A stretch of DNA of 64,000 nucleotides from NCBI GenBank assembly GCA_025356655.1, contig JANXRW010000002.1, positions 1 to 64,000 of the forward strand, read 5' to 3'. Positions 40,172 through 52,047 of the stretch are shown here, piece by piece; position 1 is the first letter of the stretch, and every line of letters begins with the position of its first letter. The translations under genes were made by a program, and so were the position numbers. This DNA comes from Betaproteobacteria bacterium (GTDB lineage Bacteria; Pseudomonadota; Gammaproteobacteria; Burkholderiales; SHXO01). Below the pieces are notes generated by a model. The model had not been told where the DNA came from. It made no database searches and was given only the letters and a program-made list of their open reading frames with translations.

Positions 40172-41668
40172 TTATTGCAGCAACTTCAGAACACCGTTGG
40201 GCACCGCGTTGGCTTGGGCCAGGACTGCCGTTCCGGCCTGCTGCAGGATCTGTCCGCGGGTCAGGTTGGCGGTTTCTGCCGCGAAGTCAGTGTCCTCGAT
40301 CCGGCTGCGCGCGGAGCTCAGGTTCTCTGACGTTGTTTCCAGGTTCGTGATGGTGTTGCTGAACCGGTTCTGCAGGGCGCCTAGGCCTGCGCGCAGGGTG
40401 TTGATCGTCTGTAGGGCCGAGTCGACCACCGCAAGGGCGTTGTTGGCGCCGGCGGTCGTGCTCACGTCGATGGCACTCACCGCCTGCAGGGCGGAGGTGG
40501 CCGAGCCCCCGCTCACCAGTGCGGCGTCGGTCGTCGTCACCGTGAAACCGCCACTGGACGTGTAGGTCAGATGCGCGCCCACCGTGGAGCTGTCGGTACC
40601 GCCCCCGGTGAGGGTCTGTAACGCGCCGGCGAGGTGCGCGGCGGCAAAGTCGGAGTTGGTATAGCCCTTCACGTCCGCGGTGGCGGCCGCGTTGCCGCTG
40701 TTGGCGTACCCCTGGATCTTGATATCGTAGCCCTGGGCATTGGTCAGCTGCAGCGTACCGTTGGAGGTGTTGGCAACCGCCGTAATGCCGGTCTGTGCGG
40801 CCTGGGCGTTGATTGCCTGGGCCAGCGGGCTCAAGTCCGAGGTACTGGTAATGGTCGCACCGATGGTGACTGCGGCAGCGTTCGACCCGAGCAGACCGAA
40901 GCTCACGGTGCCCGCAACGCTCACGTTTCCCAGCGATGCGAAGGTCTGTGCCGTTGCCGCCACGCCCGTGGTGGAGGTGAGCGCATTGACCTGTTGAGCG
41001 ATGGCGAAACCGCTGGCGCCGGCGGCGGTGGTGAAGCTGGAGCTCGTGCCATTGCCGGCAATGGTGACGGCCGTGTTGGTCACCACGTTGGCAGGTGCGT
41101 TTGTGGCCGCCGGTGCGACCGCCGCCTCCAGCGTGCCGTTGCCCTGGACCTGGAAGGCCCCGATGTCGGCACCCTTGGCGCTACCGATACTGACGCTGAT
41201 CACCTGGTTCGCGTTTGCACCCACCTGGAACTGCGCACCGGCGAGGCTACCGTCCAACACGTTGGTCCCGTTAAACTGGGTCGTGGTGGCGACGCGCGTG
41301 ATCTCCTGCTGTAACTGGCTCACTTCCGACTGCAAGGCGGCGCGGTCAGTGGAACTGTTCGTGCCGTTGGCTGATTGCACCGCCAGTTGGCGGATACGTT
41401 GGAGCAGGTCGCTACTGGTGGACAAGCCGCCTTCAGCCGTTTGCAAGAGCGAGATGCCGTCGTTGGCGTTTCGCGCGGCCTGGTTGAGGCCATTGATTTG
41501 GGAGGTGAAGCGCTGTGCGATGGCGAGCCCGGCGGCATCGTCCTTCGCGCTGTTGATCCGCAGGCCCGAGGACAAGCGCTGCAAGGCGGTGGACAGGGAA
41601 TTCTGCGACTGCGTCAGGTTTCGTTGCGCGTTCAGCGAGTAAACGTTGGTATTGATAACTGAAGTCAT
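40172..41668 (-). CDS. fliC: Flagellin
   Basis: The 498-residue filament subunit has the conserved N-terminal D0/D1 region ([40 protein letters not shown]) and the C-terminal D1/D0 region ([21 protein letters not shown] and [24 protein letters not shown]). The centre is a variable Ala/Thr/Gly-rich D2/D3 domain exposed on the filament. AAAGGAG lies 7 bases before the ATG and a sigma-28 promoter lies about 95 bases upstream. It is exported by the flagellar type III system. Confidence 0.96.
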   Translation of the reverse strand: MTSVINTNVYSLNAQRNLTQSQNSLSTALQRLSSGLRINSAKDDAAGLAIAQRFTSQINGLNQAARNANDGISLLQTAEGGLSTSSDLLQRIRQLAVQSANGTNSSTDRAALQSEVSQLQQEITRVATTTQFNGTNVLDGSLAGAQFQVGANANQVISVSIGSAKGADIGAFQVQGNGTLEAAVAPAATNAPANVVTNTAVTIAGNGTSSSFTTAAGASGFAIAQQVNALTSTTGVAATAQTFASLGNVSVAGTVSFGLLGSNAAAVTIGATITSTSDLSPLAQAINAQAAQTGITAVANTSNGTLQLTNAQGYDIKIQGYANSGNAAATADVKGYTNSDFAAAHLAGALQTLTGGGTDSSTVGAHLTYTSSGGFTVTTTDAALVSGGSATSALQAVSAIDVSTTAGANNALAVVDSALQTINTLRAGLGALQNRFSNTITNLETTSENLSSARSRIEDTDFAAETANLTRGQILQQAGTAVLAQANAVPNGVLKLLQ

Positions 41669-41760
41669 TTTTGCACTCCTTTAGGGCGGCTCGCAGCGAC
41701 TGAATGCGCGCGGATCCGGATCATCGAACTGGCGGTGGCATGGCCCCGCCGTTGGAAACT

Positions 41761-41787
41761 ATTACGGCGCCTGCCCTGGAAACTTTA
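41761..41787 (-). promoter_or_regulatory. Sigma-28 (FliA) promoter of fliC
   Basis: On the minus strand the sequence reads TAAAGTTT, 11 bases, GCCGTAAT. The FliA consensus is TAAAGTTT-N11-GCCGATAA, so the -35 box and spacer are exact and the -10 differs at three positions. It lies about 93 bases upstream of the fliC ATG and faces it. This places fliC, and probably the genes after it, in the late flagellar class. Confidence 0.85.
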
Positions 41788-42013
41788 GGAACGCAAGCCC
41801 GGGAGGTAGGTGGGGGGGGCTCGGCAAGCCCTGGCGCGATGGGGCTGCGCAGTAAGGCGCAGGCCGGCGGTGGGCGGTGGGCGGTGGGCCTAGTTAGTGG
41901 CAACGCTGTGTCTATCGGCCCGCACACCGCAAGACTTTAGGCTCCCCCGGGGGTGGGAAGCGCCGGGGCTGGGACCCCGCCGGGCGCTAAGAACCGCTGT
42001 AGCGGCCTCGCGC

Positions 42014-42547
42014 CTACTCGTCCGCGTCAGGCTCGCCGGGGAAGAGCACGTCCTGGAAGCCAAACATGCGCAGATCTTCGATGCGCATGGGATAGAGGAT
42101 GCCGTCGAGGTGATCGCATTCGTGCTGCACGACACGCGCGTGGAAGCCGCTCACCGTGCGGTCGATGGGCACGCCCTGAGGGTCCACGCCGCGGTAGCGG
42201 ACGGTGCGCCAGCGTGGCACAAGGCCACGCATGCCGGGAACGCTCAAGCAGCCCTCCCAGCCCTCCTCCACCTCTTCGCCGACGGGCGTGATTTCCGGAT
42301 TGGCCAACACGGTGAAGGGGACCTGCTCCGCATCCGGGTAGCGTGGGTTATGCCCCACCCCGAAGATCACCAGACGAAGCCCGACGCCGATCTGGGGTGC
42401 GGCCAGTCCGGCCCCGGAGAGCTCGGCCATGGTGTCGCGCATATCCTGGATCAGTTCCCCCAGCGCATCGGGCCCAAAGTGGCCCACCGGCTCGGCCACT
42501 TGCAGCAGCCGGGGGTCGCCCATGCGCAGGACGGGCCTAACGGCCAT
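42014..42547 (-). CDS. def: Peptide deformylase
   Basis: The 177-residue metalloenzyme removes the formyl group from new proteins. All three motifs are present: [10 protein letters not shown] (about residues 43-52), [11 protein letters not shown] with the metal Cys, and HECDHLDG with two metal His and the catalytic Glu. Start [11 protein letters not shown] at 42547 overlaps the preceding phosphorylase gene by 11 bases. A housekeeping def is usually beside fmt; this one is not, so it may be a second copy. Confidence 0.93.
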   Translation of the reverse strand: MAVRPVLRMGDPRLLQVAEPVGHFGPDALGELIQDMRDTMAELSGAGLAAPQIGVGLRLVIFGVGHNPRYPDAEQVPFTVLANPEITPVGEEVEEGWEGCLSVPGMRGLVPRWRTVRYRGVDPQGVPIDRTVSGFHARVVQHECDHLDGILYPMRIEDLRMFGFQDVLFPGEPDADE

Positions 42548-43283
42548 CGCCGTCGACCAGTTGCTCGAGGATGCTGCGAACTCGGCCCAGGCTCTCCTGC
42601 AAGGTGGCGTTGATGTCCTCCATGCGGATCCCGGCCCGGCTACCAGCCCGCCCGGCCGCGTGGTTGGCCACCACGGCAACAGTGGCATAGCACAAGCCCA
42701 GTTCGCGCGCGAGCGCCGCCTCCGGCATCCCGGTCATGCCGACCATGTCCGCCCCGTCGCGTTCCAGGCGGTCGATCTCCGCGGCGGTCTCCAACCGCGG
42801 CCCCTGCGTCGCAGCGTACGCACCGCCGTCGAGAAGCGTCTGCCCGGCCACCCGGGCCGCTTGGCGCAGGCGCTCTTGCAGACCTTCGCAATAGGGGTGG
42901 GTGAAGTCGATGTGCACGACGGCCCGGTCCTCGCCTTCATGATAGGTCGCGTGCCGGCCATGCGTGTAGTCGATGATCTGGTGTGGCAGTGCCAGCGCGC
43001 CGGGGCTGAGATCGGCTCGGATACCACCAACGCTGGCCACCGAGACCACGTCGGTAAGCCCGGCATGGTGCAGCGCCCACATGTTGGCCCGGTAATTCAC
43101 CAGGTGGGGCGGCAGGGTATGCCCGTAGCCGTGGCGCGCCAGGAACACCACGTCATGGCCGCCGATGCGCCCGAAGGTGAGCGCCCCGCTCGGCTCGCCG
43201 TAGGGCGTGCGGACCACCTCGCGGCGGGTGACCTCCATGTTGGAGAGTTGCGTGAGGCCAGTGCCTCCGATGATGCCCAACAT
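42537..43283 (-). CDS. S-methyl-5'-thioinosine / thioadenosine phosphorylase
   Basis: The 248-residue purine nucleoside phosphorylase starts [10 protein letters not shown] with the phosphate-binding region. It continues with [42 protein letters not shown] and [20 protein letters not shown], then [20 protein letters not shown]. In Pseudomonas aeruginosa this subfamily is S-methyl-5'-thioinosine phosphorylase. Here the next gene upstream is a hypoxanthine phosphoribosyltransferase, which would use the hypoxanthine released. This favours the thioinosine activity, but substrate is not proven from sequence. Confidence 0.88.
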   Translation of the reverse strand: MLGIIGGTGLTQLSNMEVTRREVVRTPYGEPSGALTFGRIGGHDVVFLARHGYGHTLPPHLVNYRANMWALHHAGLTDVVSVASVGGIRADLSPGALALPHQIIDYTHGRHATYHEGEDRAVVHIDFTHPYCEGLQERLRQAARVAGQTLLDGGAYAATQGPRLETAAEIDRLERDGADMVGMTGMPEAALARELGLCYATVAVVANHAAGRAGSRAGIRMEDINATLQESLGRVRSILEQLVDGDGR

Positions 43284-43291
43284 GGTTGCTC

Positions 43292-43837
43292 CTAATCGGC
43301 CATCGCGTAGATGGCCGGCAGATTCCGCCAGAAGCCTTCCACGTCCATCCCGAAACCGAACACGTAGCGGTCGGGTACCTGAAGGCCCACGTATTGCGCG
43401 TGTATGGGTTTGGGCTTGGACAGTTGCTTGTCGGCGAACACCGCCGAGTAGAAGCCGGCGGCACCATCGGCCAATAAACGCTCGCGGATGGCCAGCAGGG
43501 TCGTTCCCTCGTCGAGGATATCATCGACGATGAGGACGGTTCGCCCGGCCACGGACGTCTGTGGCAGGACCTTCCACTCAACCTCGCCCCCGCGGGTCGT
43601 GTTGCGGTAGCGAGTGACGTGGATGAAATCGAACTCCAGCGGGAAGCGCAGCAGCGGCAGCAATTGCCCCGCGAATACGACGCCACCGCCCATCACGCAC
43701 AGGAGCAACGGGTTGCTATCCCTTAAGTCCGCGGTGATCTCTTGGGCCAGGCGCGTGACGGAGGCACGGACCGCCTCCTCGCTGCAGATGATTTCGGCAT
43801 TGCGCAGGACCTCCCAGGACTGCGCGGCATCGAGCAT
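43292..43837 (-). CDS. hpt: Hypoxanthine-guanine phosphoribosyltransferase
   Basis: The 181-residue enzyme converts hypoxanthine and PRPP to IMP. The PRPP-binding motif VLIVDDILDEGTTLLAI lies at about residues 98-114. VMGGGVVFAGQLLPLL and the FDFIHVTRYRN flexible loop region precede it, and a VPDRYVFGFGMDVEGFWRNLP end follows. Start was placed at MLDAAQSW. It lies 8 bases upstream of the phosphorylase and 13 bases after galU, forming one run with a salvage pair. Confidence 0.93.
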   Translation of the reverse strand: MLDAAQSWEVLRNAEIICSEEAVRASVTRLAQEITADLRDSNPLLLCVMGGGVVFAGQLLPLLRFPLEFDFIHVTRYRNTTRGGEVEWKVLPQTSVAGRTVLIVDDILDEGTTLLAIRERLLADGAAGFYSAVFADKQLSKPKPIHAQYVGLQVPDRYVFGFGMDVEGFWRNLPAIYAMAD

Positions 43838-43850
43838 GAACTGGCCCGCC

Positions 43851-44729
43851 TCAGAGCGACGCGAGGTCGATCGACTTGACGTACTGAGCAAAGTCACGGC
43901 CCACCTCCGCGTGGCGCAGCCCATAGGCTACATTCGCCTGCAGGTAGCCCAGCTTCGACCCGCAGTCGTAGCGCACGCCATCGAACGCGTAGCCGTAGAC
44001 GGCCTGCTCCTTGAGTAGTGCCGCAATGCCGTCGGTCAACTGAATTTCGCCACCGGCCCCCGGGGTCACGCGCTCCAGGTGGCCGAAGATGGCCGGGGTG
44101 AGCACGTAGCGCCCGACCACGGCGTGGGTGGAAGGAGCATCCGCCGGCTTGGGCTTCTCCACGATGCCCGTCATGCGGAACATGCGCTCGCTCTCGCGCT
44201 CGCCCTGAATGATGCCGTAGCTGGAGGTCTCTTCGCGCGGCACGTCCTGCACGGCGATCACCGAACCCTGACGATATTCGAACACATCCACCATCTGCTT
44301 GAGCACCGGTGGGGTGCCGTCGAGGAGGTCATCGGCGAGCATGATCGCGAAGGGCTCGTCACCGACCACCGCCTTGGCGCACAGCACGGCGTGCCCCAGG
44401 CCCAGGGCCTCGGACTGGCGAACGTAGGTGCAGGTGATGTGCTTCGGGATGTTGTTCTGGACCTGCTCGAGCATGCGGGTCTTGCCGCGGGCGAGCAACT
44501 CCGTCTCCAGTTCGTAGGCCTTGTCGAAGTGATCCTCGATGGCGCGTTTGGTGCGGCCGGTGACGAAGATCATCTGCGTCACGCCGGCGGCGATTGCCTC
44601 CTCGACCGCGTACTGGATAAGCGGCTTGTCGACAATGGGAAGCATTTCCTTGGGGCTGGCCTTGGTTGCCGGAAGGAAGCGCGTGCCCATTCCGGCGACG
44701 GGGAAGACAGCTTTGGTGACCTTTTGCAA
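43851..44729 (-). CDS. galU: UTP--glucose-1-phosphate uridylyltransferase
   Basis: The 292-residue enzyme makes UDP-glucose for envelope polysaccharides. The nucleotide-binding start [50 protein letters not shown] and [13 protein letters not shown] are classic GalU motifs. A TTG start at 44729 was chosen because GAGGAG lies 7 bases upstream and the resulting QKVTKAVFP matches the family. The ATG at 44750 would overlap ligA. Confidence 0.93.
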   Translation of the reverse strand: MQKVTKAVFPVAGMGTRFLPATKASPKEMLPIVDKPLIQYAVEEAIAAGVTQMIFVTGRTKRAIEDHFDKAYELETELLARGKTRMLEQVQNNIPKHITCTYVRQSEALGLGHAVLCAKAVVGDEPFAIMLADDLLDGTPPVLKQMVDVFEYRQGSVIAVQDVPREETSSYGIIQGERESERMFRMTGIVEKPKPADAPSTHAVVGRYVLTPAIFGHLERVTPGAGGEIQLTDGIAALLKEQAVYGYAFDGVRYDCGSKLGYLQANVAYGLRHAEVGRDFAQYVKSIDLASL

Positions 44730-44739
44730 AACTTTCTCC

Positions 44740-46785
<2,046 letters not shown>

Positions 46786-47895
46786 TCAGGAAAAAAGGCG
46801 CAAGGCCAGGGGACTACCACTCTTGATTCGGTGCTTTTCCATCAGCGCGTAGATCTCGCGCAGCTGTTTTCGTATCTGGTCGAAGCCCTCGTCGGTGACG
46901 GGCTTGCGGTTGTCATCCACAACCAGCCCACCCAGGGACGTGGCCAAATGCTTACCCGCTGCCACCATGCGATCGAAGGCCCGTTGGCCGTCGGCCACCC
47001 GAGCCACGTCGAGCAACAGCGTGAGGCCGGTCATGCTGATGCGACTCATGCTCTCAGCGCTAAAGGGCTCGGAGCCCTCATTCATGAGCCGGAACAGCAC
47101 CGCGCCGCCGTCATCCTTGTAGCGCATGGAGCCATCGGCGTCCAAGCTGAAGCCCGCCGCCTCCGCCACCCCACGCACCTTGGTGCCGGCGAAGCTGCGG
47201 CTGCGCGCGCCCACGACGTTGATCCCGACCTGCACATCCACCTGCAAGGACAACTCGTCTAGCGCTGCGGCCGCCTCCGCGTAGGGCAGTGTCGGCGGTG
47301 TCACGCACCGTGCGGCTGCCGACTCGGCAAACGCCCGGGCGAACGTGCCCAACTGTTCGAGCAGCGCTGCGGTGGCAGGTCCCGAACGATCGACGAGTTG
47401 CATCCTCAAGCGCAGCCCGGTGGCGCTATCCGAGTCGAGTTGGGCGCGCTCCGTCCACGTCCCTTTAGCAGCCTCAGCGTGGACATGCAGGCGGGTGCCG
47501 AAGCGAACGAGCGCCTCCCGTAGCGGCGCCAATTCGTTCGCGGTGAAGGGCTCCTCGCGCGCGAGTTCGATGGTGTAGTCCACCAGGGGGTCTGGCGCCT
47601 CGGGTGGTGGCGCGCGCAGCAGCGTCGGCTCGCGCGGCGACGGGGTCGATGCCGCCGGTGCGGGCGCGCCCGCCGGTTCGTCAGCGTCGCTCCACTGCGG
47701 CTCGATCCGCCCGGTCGCCCCACTGGACCGCACGGAGGGCTCGAATAGCGCGTCGCCACGGTCCGGCGCGAAGGCCCGTTCGGCACGGCTCTTGAAGCGG
47801 TGCTCCTGGACACGGTTGTAGATGATGACGCCGATGATGACCAGCACGCCGATGCCGATCAAGGCCATCTGCAGGTCGCTCAGAGAATAGTTCAT
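46786..47895 (-). CDS. zipA: Cell division protein ZipA
   Basis: The 369-residue inner-membrane protein has an N-terminal transmembrane helix (about residues 8-26, LQMALIGIGVLVIIGVIIY). A charged and Pro/Ala-rich linker (about 30-110) and a C-terminal FtsZ-binding domain follow (about 230-355, SMSRISMTGLTLLLDVARVADG and FDRMVAAGKHLATSLGGLVVDDN). It tethers FtsZ to the membrane at the septum. It lies between smc and ligA on the same strand. Confidence 0.93.
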   Translation of the reverse strand: MNYSLSDLQMALIGIGVLVIIGVIIYNRVQEHRFKSRAERAFAPDRGDALFEPSVRSSGATGRIEPQWSDADEPAGAPAPAASTPSPREPTLLRAPPPEAPDPLVDYTIELAREEPFTANELAPLREALVRFGTRLHVHAEAAKGTWTERAQLDSDSATGLRLRMQLVDRSGPATAALLEQLGTFARAFAESAAARCVTPPTLPYAEAAAALDELSLQVDVQVGINVVGARSRSFAGTKVRGVAEAAGFSLDADGSMRYKDDGGAVLFRLMNEGSEPFSAESMSRISMTGLTLLLDVARVADGQRAFDRMVAAGKHLATSLGGLVVDDNRKPVTDEGFDQIRKQLREIYALMEKHRIKSGSPLALRLFS

Positions 47896-47955
47896 GGCAC
47901 CAAGAAGATGAGGGACGATTGTTCGGCTTGCGGCGGCCGGCCAGCCTGGGCCATC

Positions 47956-50900
47956 TCAGGCCACCGCCTTATGGTTCAATGACAGCGCGCCCTGGACATC
48001 CACCGCCACCACCCGGGACACGCCCTGCTCCGGCATGGTAACGCCAATGAGCTGTTCCGCCATCTGCATGGTGATTTTGTTGTGGCTGATAAAAAGAAAT
48101 TGGGTGTGCTCCGACATGCGCTTGACCAATTCGCAGAAGCGCTCCACGTTGCTGTCGTCTAGCGGTGCGTCCACCTCGTCGAGTAGACAGAAGGGGGCCG
48201 GATTCAGGTTGAAGAGCGAGAAAACCAGAGACAAGGCGGTGAGCGCCTTCTCTCCTCCGGAGAGCAGGTGTATGGAACTGTTGCGCTTGCCCGGCGGCCG
48301 CGCGATCACCTGTATCCCCGCCTCGAGCATGTCCTCTCCCGTGAGCACAAGGCGTGCTTCGCCGCCGCCAAATAACGAGGGGAAGATCTCCCCAAAATGT
48401 CGATTCACCTGCTCGAAGGTCTCCTGCAACCGCTCCCGGGATTCCCGGTCGATGCGAGAAATGGCCCCCTCCAGGGTCGCCACCGCCTCACGCAGGTCCG
48501 ACGCCTGATGCTCCAGATAGGTGTGGCGCTCGCGCGCCTGCTCCAGTTCCGCCAGTGCAGCGAGGTTCACCGCACCAAGAGCGCTGATTTCCTGCCCGAG
48601 GCGGGCGGCGTCGGCCTGCAGCGCCGCAGGGCGCATTCCACGCTCGGCGCGCTGCTGCAACAGCACCTCGTCGGCTTCGGCCTCACGCAATTGGGTCGCA
48701 AATCCCTCCTCCGCCAACCGGCCCTCCTGGGCCCTGAGCCGCAGCGCACCCAGACGCTCGCGCAGCGCATGGGCGTGCTGATCGAGCCCCAGACGCTCGC
48801 GCTCGGCCGCACGAAGCCGCCCCTCGGCCACGCCCAGCGCTTCGCGGGCCGCCGACAGCGCCCCTTCACGCTCGAGACGCGCCCCGAGCGCCTCGTCCAA
48901 CTCCGCCAGCGCTGGCGCCTCGTCGACCGCGCCCAATTCCCCGCGTACAGACTCCAGCCCGGCGGCGACCTGCCCTTCGCGCACGCCTTGTTGACGCACG
49001 GCCCCTTCGAGCTCTTCCATCTTACTCAAGATGAGGCGCTCATTGAAGCCTGCCTCCTGGCGCCGCCTGGCCGCAGCCTCCGCTTGGGCGCGCTGCGCGT
49101 CCAGGGCAACGCTGGCCAGGCTAAACTCGCTACGTACCTGCTCGAGTTCCTGGGCTCGGGCGATGGCATCGGCGTCAAGTTCCAGGCGCCGCTCCAGGGC
49201 CTCGGCGCGGGCCTCCTGCTCTCGCTCCTGTTCGGCGCGCAGTTCCTCAAGCTCCCCGTCGATCTGTTCGCGCCGCTGGCGAGAGCGCTCGCTGCGCTGC
49301 GTGAGTTGTACGTGGGCGAGCTTTATCTCGTGGCGCTGCTGCTGCAGTTCCTCGGCCTCCTCGCGCAGGCGTGCCAGAACCCCGCGTTGCCCGGTGAGGC
49401 GCTCCTGCGCGCAGGCCGCCGCCTCGCGCGAGCGTGCTGCATCTCGCTCGAGGCCCTCGCGGCGGGATTCCAGGGCCTCGATCTCGCGCTGCCGCGCCAG
49501 GATACCGTGCACCTCCGAATCGGCCGCATGCAAGCTCACGCTGGTGGCACTGAAGGCGTGGCCCTCGCGGGTGACCAACAACAAGCCACAGGGCAGCGTG
49601 CGGGCCAATTCAAGCGCCCGGGGCGCGTCCTCCACAGCGTACACGCCGCTGAGCCAGTGGGCTAAAACAGCGCCCGCGGCATCGTCGCGCAGGCTGATGC
49701 GATTCGCCAGCGGCGCCACGCCCGTCAGAACGGGCAACGCTGCCGTGGTGCCAGCAGCCCGGTACAGCGAAACTTTGCCCGGTGGCGGGTCTCCCAGCCA
49801 GTGCGCGGCGCTCTCGAAGTCCTCCACCGCCAGCGCATTAAGGCGCTCGCGTAGCACCGCCTCCACGGCATCCTCCCAGCCCGCCTCAACGCGCAGGGCC
49901 TGCCATAGGCGGGCCGCATCCCCTAGGCCCCGGGCTGCGACCCAGGCGGCCAGCTCCCCCGCCCGCGACACCTGCTGTTGGACGCGGGTCAGGGCCGTCA
50001 GTTGCGCCTCGAGGCTCTCCAGGGTGCGGCGCGCAGCCACGGCAGCCTCCTGGGCCGTGGCTGCCTGGTCCTGCGCTTCGTCCAATTGGTCCGACGCGAG
50101 GCCAAGCGCCTCACGCCGCTCCTGGTGTTGGGCCTCGAGCGCCTGCCGCTCCTCCAGCCGTTCGCGCTCCGCTCCGGGGTCATCCGGATCCAGGCCGGCC
50201 TGCTCGCGCTCGAGGCGCTCGATGCGCAGCGCCAGACCGCCGAGCACCCGGGAGGCATGCTCCACGCGCGTGGACTCGACCTGTAAGGCTTGGCGGCGTT
50301 GGGCGAGTGCCTGTGCGCAGGATTCTGTCGCCGCGCGCTGGGCCTCGAATGCCGCCTGCGCCTGTGGCAGGGCCGCCGCGTGCTCCTGCGCCTTGTCTTG
50401 GGCGCGCTGCAAAGCCAGACGGGCGCCCTCGAGGGCCTCGGTGCGCTCCTCCAGGCCTGTGCGGGTCAGGGCCAGTTGCAGGGCGAGGGCCTCTGCTTCG
50501 GCGGCCAGTTCCGCCTGCCGGGCCTCGATGCGGCGGCGCGCATCGCGCTGGTACTGCAGCCCCTGCTCGAGGCGGGCCACAACGGCGTTGGTTTCGTAGA
50601 GCGCGCCCTGGGCGGTATGCACCCCGTCACCGGCCCCGAAGTGCGCCACGCGCAACGCCTCCAGGCCGCTGTCGATCTGGCCCAGGCGCTCCGCCGCCTG
50701 CTCGAGTTCCGCCTCCGCTTGTCCGCTGTCGCGCTCGAACCGCTCGCGCAGGGCGCCCGCCTCTTGCCGGCGCAACAGCCAGGCCAGTTGCTGGGCCTGC
50801 TGCTGTGCAGCCATGAGGTCACGGTACTGGGCCGCCGCCTTGGCCTGCTCGTCGAGCCGGCCCACCTGGGCCCCCAGTTCGCGCAGGATGTCATCCACGC

Positions 50901-51477
50901 GCGTGAGATTCTCCGCGGTGTCCTCGAGCCTTGCCTGGGTCTCGCGGCGACGCTCCCGGTACTTGGAGATGCCTGCGGCCTCCTCCAGGAACACGCGTAA
51001 TTCCTCCGGCCGGGACTCGATCACCCGGGAGATCATCCCCTGCTCGATGATGGCGTAGGCGCGCCCGCCCAGACCCGTGCCCAGGAACACGTCGGCGACA
51101 TCCTTGCGCCGCACCGGGGTGTGGTTGATGTAGTACTCGGAGTCGCCGTTGCGCTCCAGGACCCGCTTCACGGAGATTTCCGCGTAACGACTCCAGGCAC
51201 CGGCGGGGCGTCCCAGGCTGTTGTCGAAGACCAGCTCCACACTGGCTCGATTGGCCGGGCGGCGCCCGCCGGCGCCGTTGAAGATGACGTCCTGCATCGT
51301 CTCGCCGCGCAGTTGCCGGGCGGAGGATTCGCCCAGCACCCAGCGCACCGCGTCGATGACATTGGACTTGCCGCAGCCGTTCGGACCCACCACCCCGACG
51401 CGACGACCTGGAACGGGGATGTGGCTGGGGTCGACGAAGGACTTGAACCCGGAGAGTTTGATGTGGGTGAGGCGCAA
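47956..51477 (-). CDS. smc: Chromosome segregation ATPase SMC
   Basis: The 1173-residue protein has Walker A VGPNGCGKSNVIDAVRW near residue 30. Two long coiled coils with very high Glu, Ala, Arg and Gln flank a hinge (about residues 500-650). The C-terminal signature LLSGGEKALTALSLVFSLF and Walker B FCLLDEVDAPLDDSNVERF complete the ATPase. A TTG start giving MRLTHIKLSGFKSFVDP matches the family; an ATG at 51513 would add 12 residues. It is divergent from queF. No scpA or scpB is nearby. Confidence 0.95.
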   Translation of the reverse strand: MRLTHIKLSGFKSFVDPSHIPVPGRRVGVVGPNGCGKSNVIDAVRWVLGESSARQLRGETMQDVIFNGAGGRRPANRASVELVFDNSLGRPAGAWSRYAEISVKRVLERNGDSEYYINHTPVRRKDVADVFLGTGLGGRAYAIIEQGMISRVIESRPEELRVFLEEAAGISKYRERRRETQARLEDTAENLTRVDDILRELGAQVGRLDEQAKAAAQYRDLMAAQQQAQQLAWLLRRQEAGALRERFERDSGQAEAELEQAAERLGQIDSGLEALRVAHFGAGDGVHTAQGALYETNAVVARLEQGLQYQRDARRRIEARQAELAAEAEALALQLALTRTGLEERTEALEGARLALQRAQDKAQEHAAALPQAQAAFEAQRAATESCAQALAQRRQALQVESTRVEHASRVLGGLALRIERLEREQAGLDPDDPGAERERLEERQALEAQHQERREALGLASDQLDEAQDQAATAQEAAVAARRTLESLEAQLTALTRVQQQVSRAGELAAWVAARGLGDAARLWQALRVEAGWEDAVEAVLRERLNALAVEDFESAAHWLGDPPPGKVSLYRAAGTTAALPVLTGVAPLANRISLRDDAAGAVLAHWLSGVYAVEDAPRALELARTLPCGLLLVTREGHAFSATSVSLHAADSEVHGILARQREIEALESRREGLERDAARSREAAACAQERLTGQRGVLARLREEAEELQQQRHEIKLAHVQLTQRSERSRQRREQIDGELEELRAEQEREQEARAEALERRLELDADAIARAQELEQVRSEFSLASVALDAQRAQAEAAARRRQEAGFNERLILSKMEELEGAVRQQGVREGQVAAGLESVRGELGAVDEAPALAELDEALGARLEREGALSAAREALGVAEGRLRAAERERLGLDQHAHALRERLGALRLRAQEGRLAEEGFATQLREAEADEVLLQQRAERGMRPAALQADAARLGQEISALGAVNLAALAELEQARERHTYLEHQASDLREAVATLEGAISRIDRESRERLQETFEQVNRHFGEIFPSLFGGGEARLVLTGEDMLEAGIQVIARPPGKRNSSIHLLSGGEKALTALSLVFSLFNLNPAPFCLLDEVDAPLDDSNVERFCELVKRMSEHTQFLFISHNKITMQMAEQLIGVTMPEQGVSRVVAVDVQGALSLNHKAVA

Positions 51478-51599
51478 TTTGGCGCGTCCGGCGCGGCGTA
51501 TACTTACAAGCATCAATAAAACAAGCGCCTGGCCCATGAACGGAACCAAGCGCCTACATGTCAGCGGTACATTTTAACTCATTCGCTGCGAGGCAACAC

Positions 51600-52019
51600 A
51601 TGCCCTTCGGGCCCGACGCCGCACTGGAAACCTTCCCCAATCCCTCCCCGGAGCGGGACTTCCGGATCCATATGGAAATCCCCGAATTCACCTGCCTTTG
51701 TCCAAAAACAGGCCAACCGGACTTCGCCACCCTGTTCCTGGATTACATTCCCGAGAGCCGCTGCGTGGAGTTGAAGAGCCTCAAACTCTACATCTGGGCC
51801 TTCCGTGATCAGGGTACCTATCACGAAGCCGTGACTAACCGGATCCTGGGCGATCTTGTCGCAGCAACCGAGCCGCGCTACCTGCGCCTGGCGGCGCGCT
51901 TCCTGGTGCGTGGCGGCATCTACACCACCGTGGTGGCAGAGCACCGCCGCCCGGGCTGGCAGCCCGCCCCACCGGTCGACTTGGACGTCCTTCCAGCGCA
52001 GGCCGTGGATCGCCGATGA
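51600..52019 (+). CDS. queF: NADPH-dependent 7-cyano-7-deazaguanine reductase (type I)
   Basis: The 139-residue enzyme reduces preQ0 to preQ1 for queuosine in tRNA. The catalytic Cys is in [17 protein letters not shown], followed by [25 protein letters not shown], the QueF substrate-binding motif. The C-terminus is [19 protein letters not shown]. The short length indicates the single-domain type I. The ATG at 51600 has GAGG nearby; an earlier Met at 51558 lies in non-conserved sequence. dapC follows after 28 bases. Confidence 0.95.
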   Translation: MPFGPDAALETFPNPSPERDFRIHMEIPEFTCLCPKTGQPDFATLFLDYIPESRCVELKSLKLYIWAFRDQGTYHEAVTNRILGDLVAATEPRYLRLAARFLVRGGIYTTVVAEHRRPGWQPAPPVDLDVLPAQAVDRR

Positions 52020-52047
52020 GCTTGCAGGTCGAGGAGGTCGCGCCGTC

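Noticed and set aside
48397-50599. Two plus-strand frames of 422 and 522 codons opposite smc
   Set aside because: Antisense to the repetitive coiled-coil coding part of smc. Their Ala/Arg/Ser composition reflects the complement of Glu/Ala/Arg codons.
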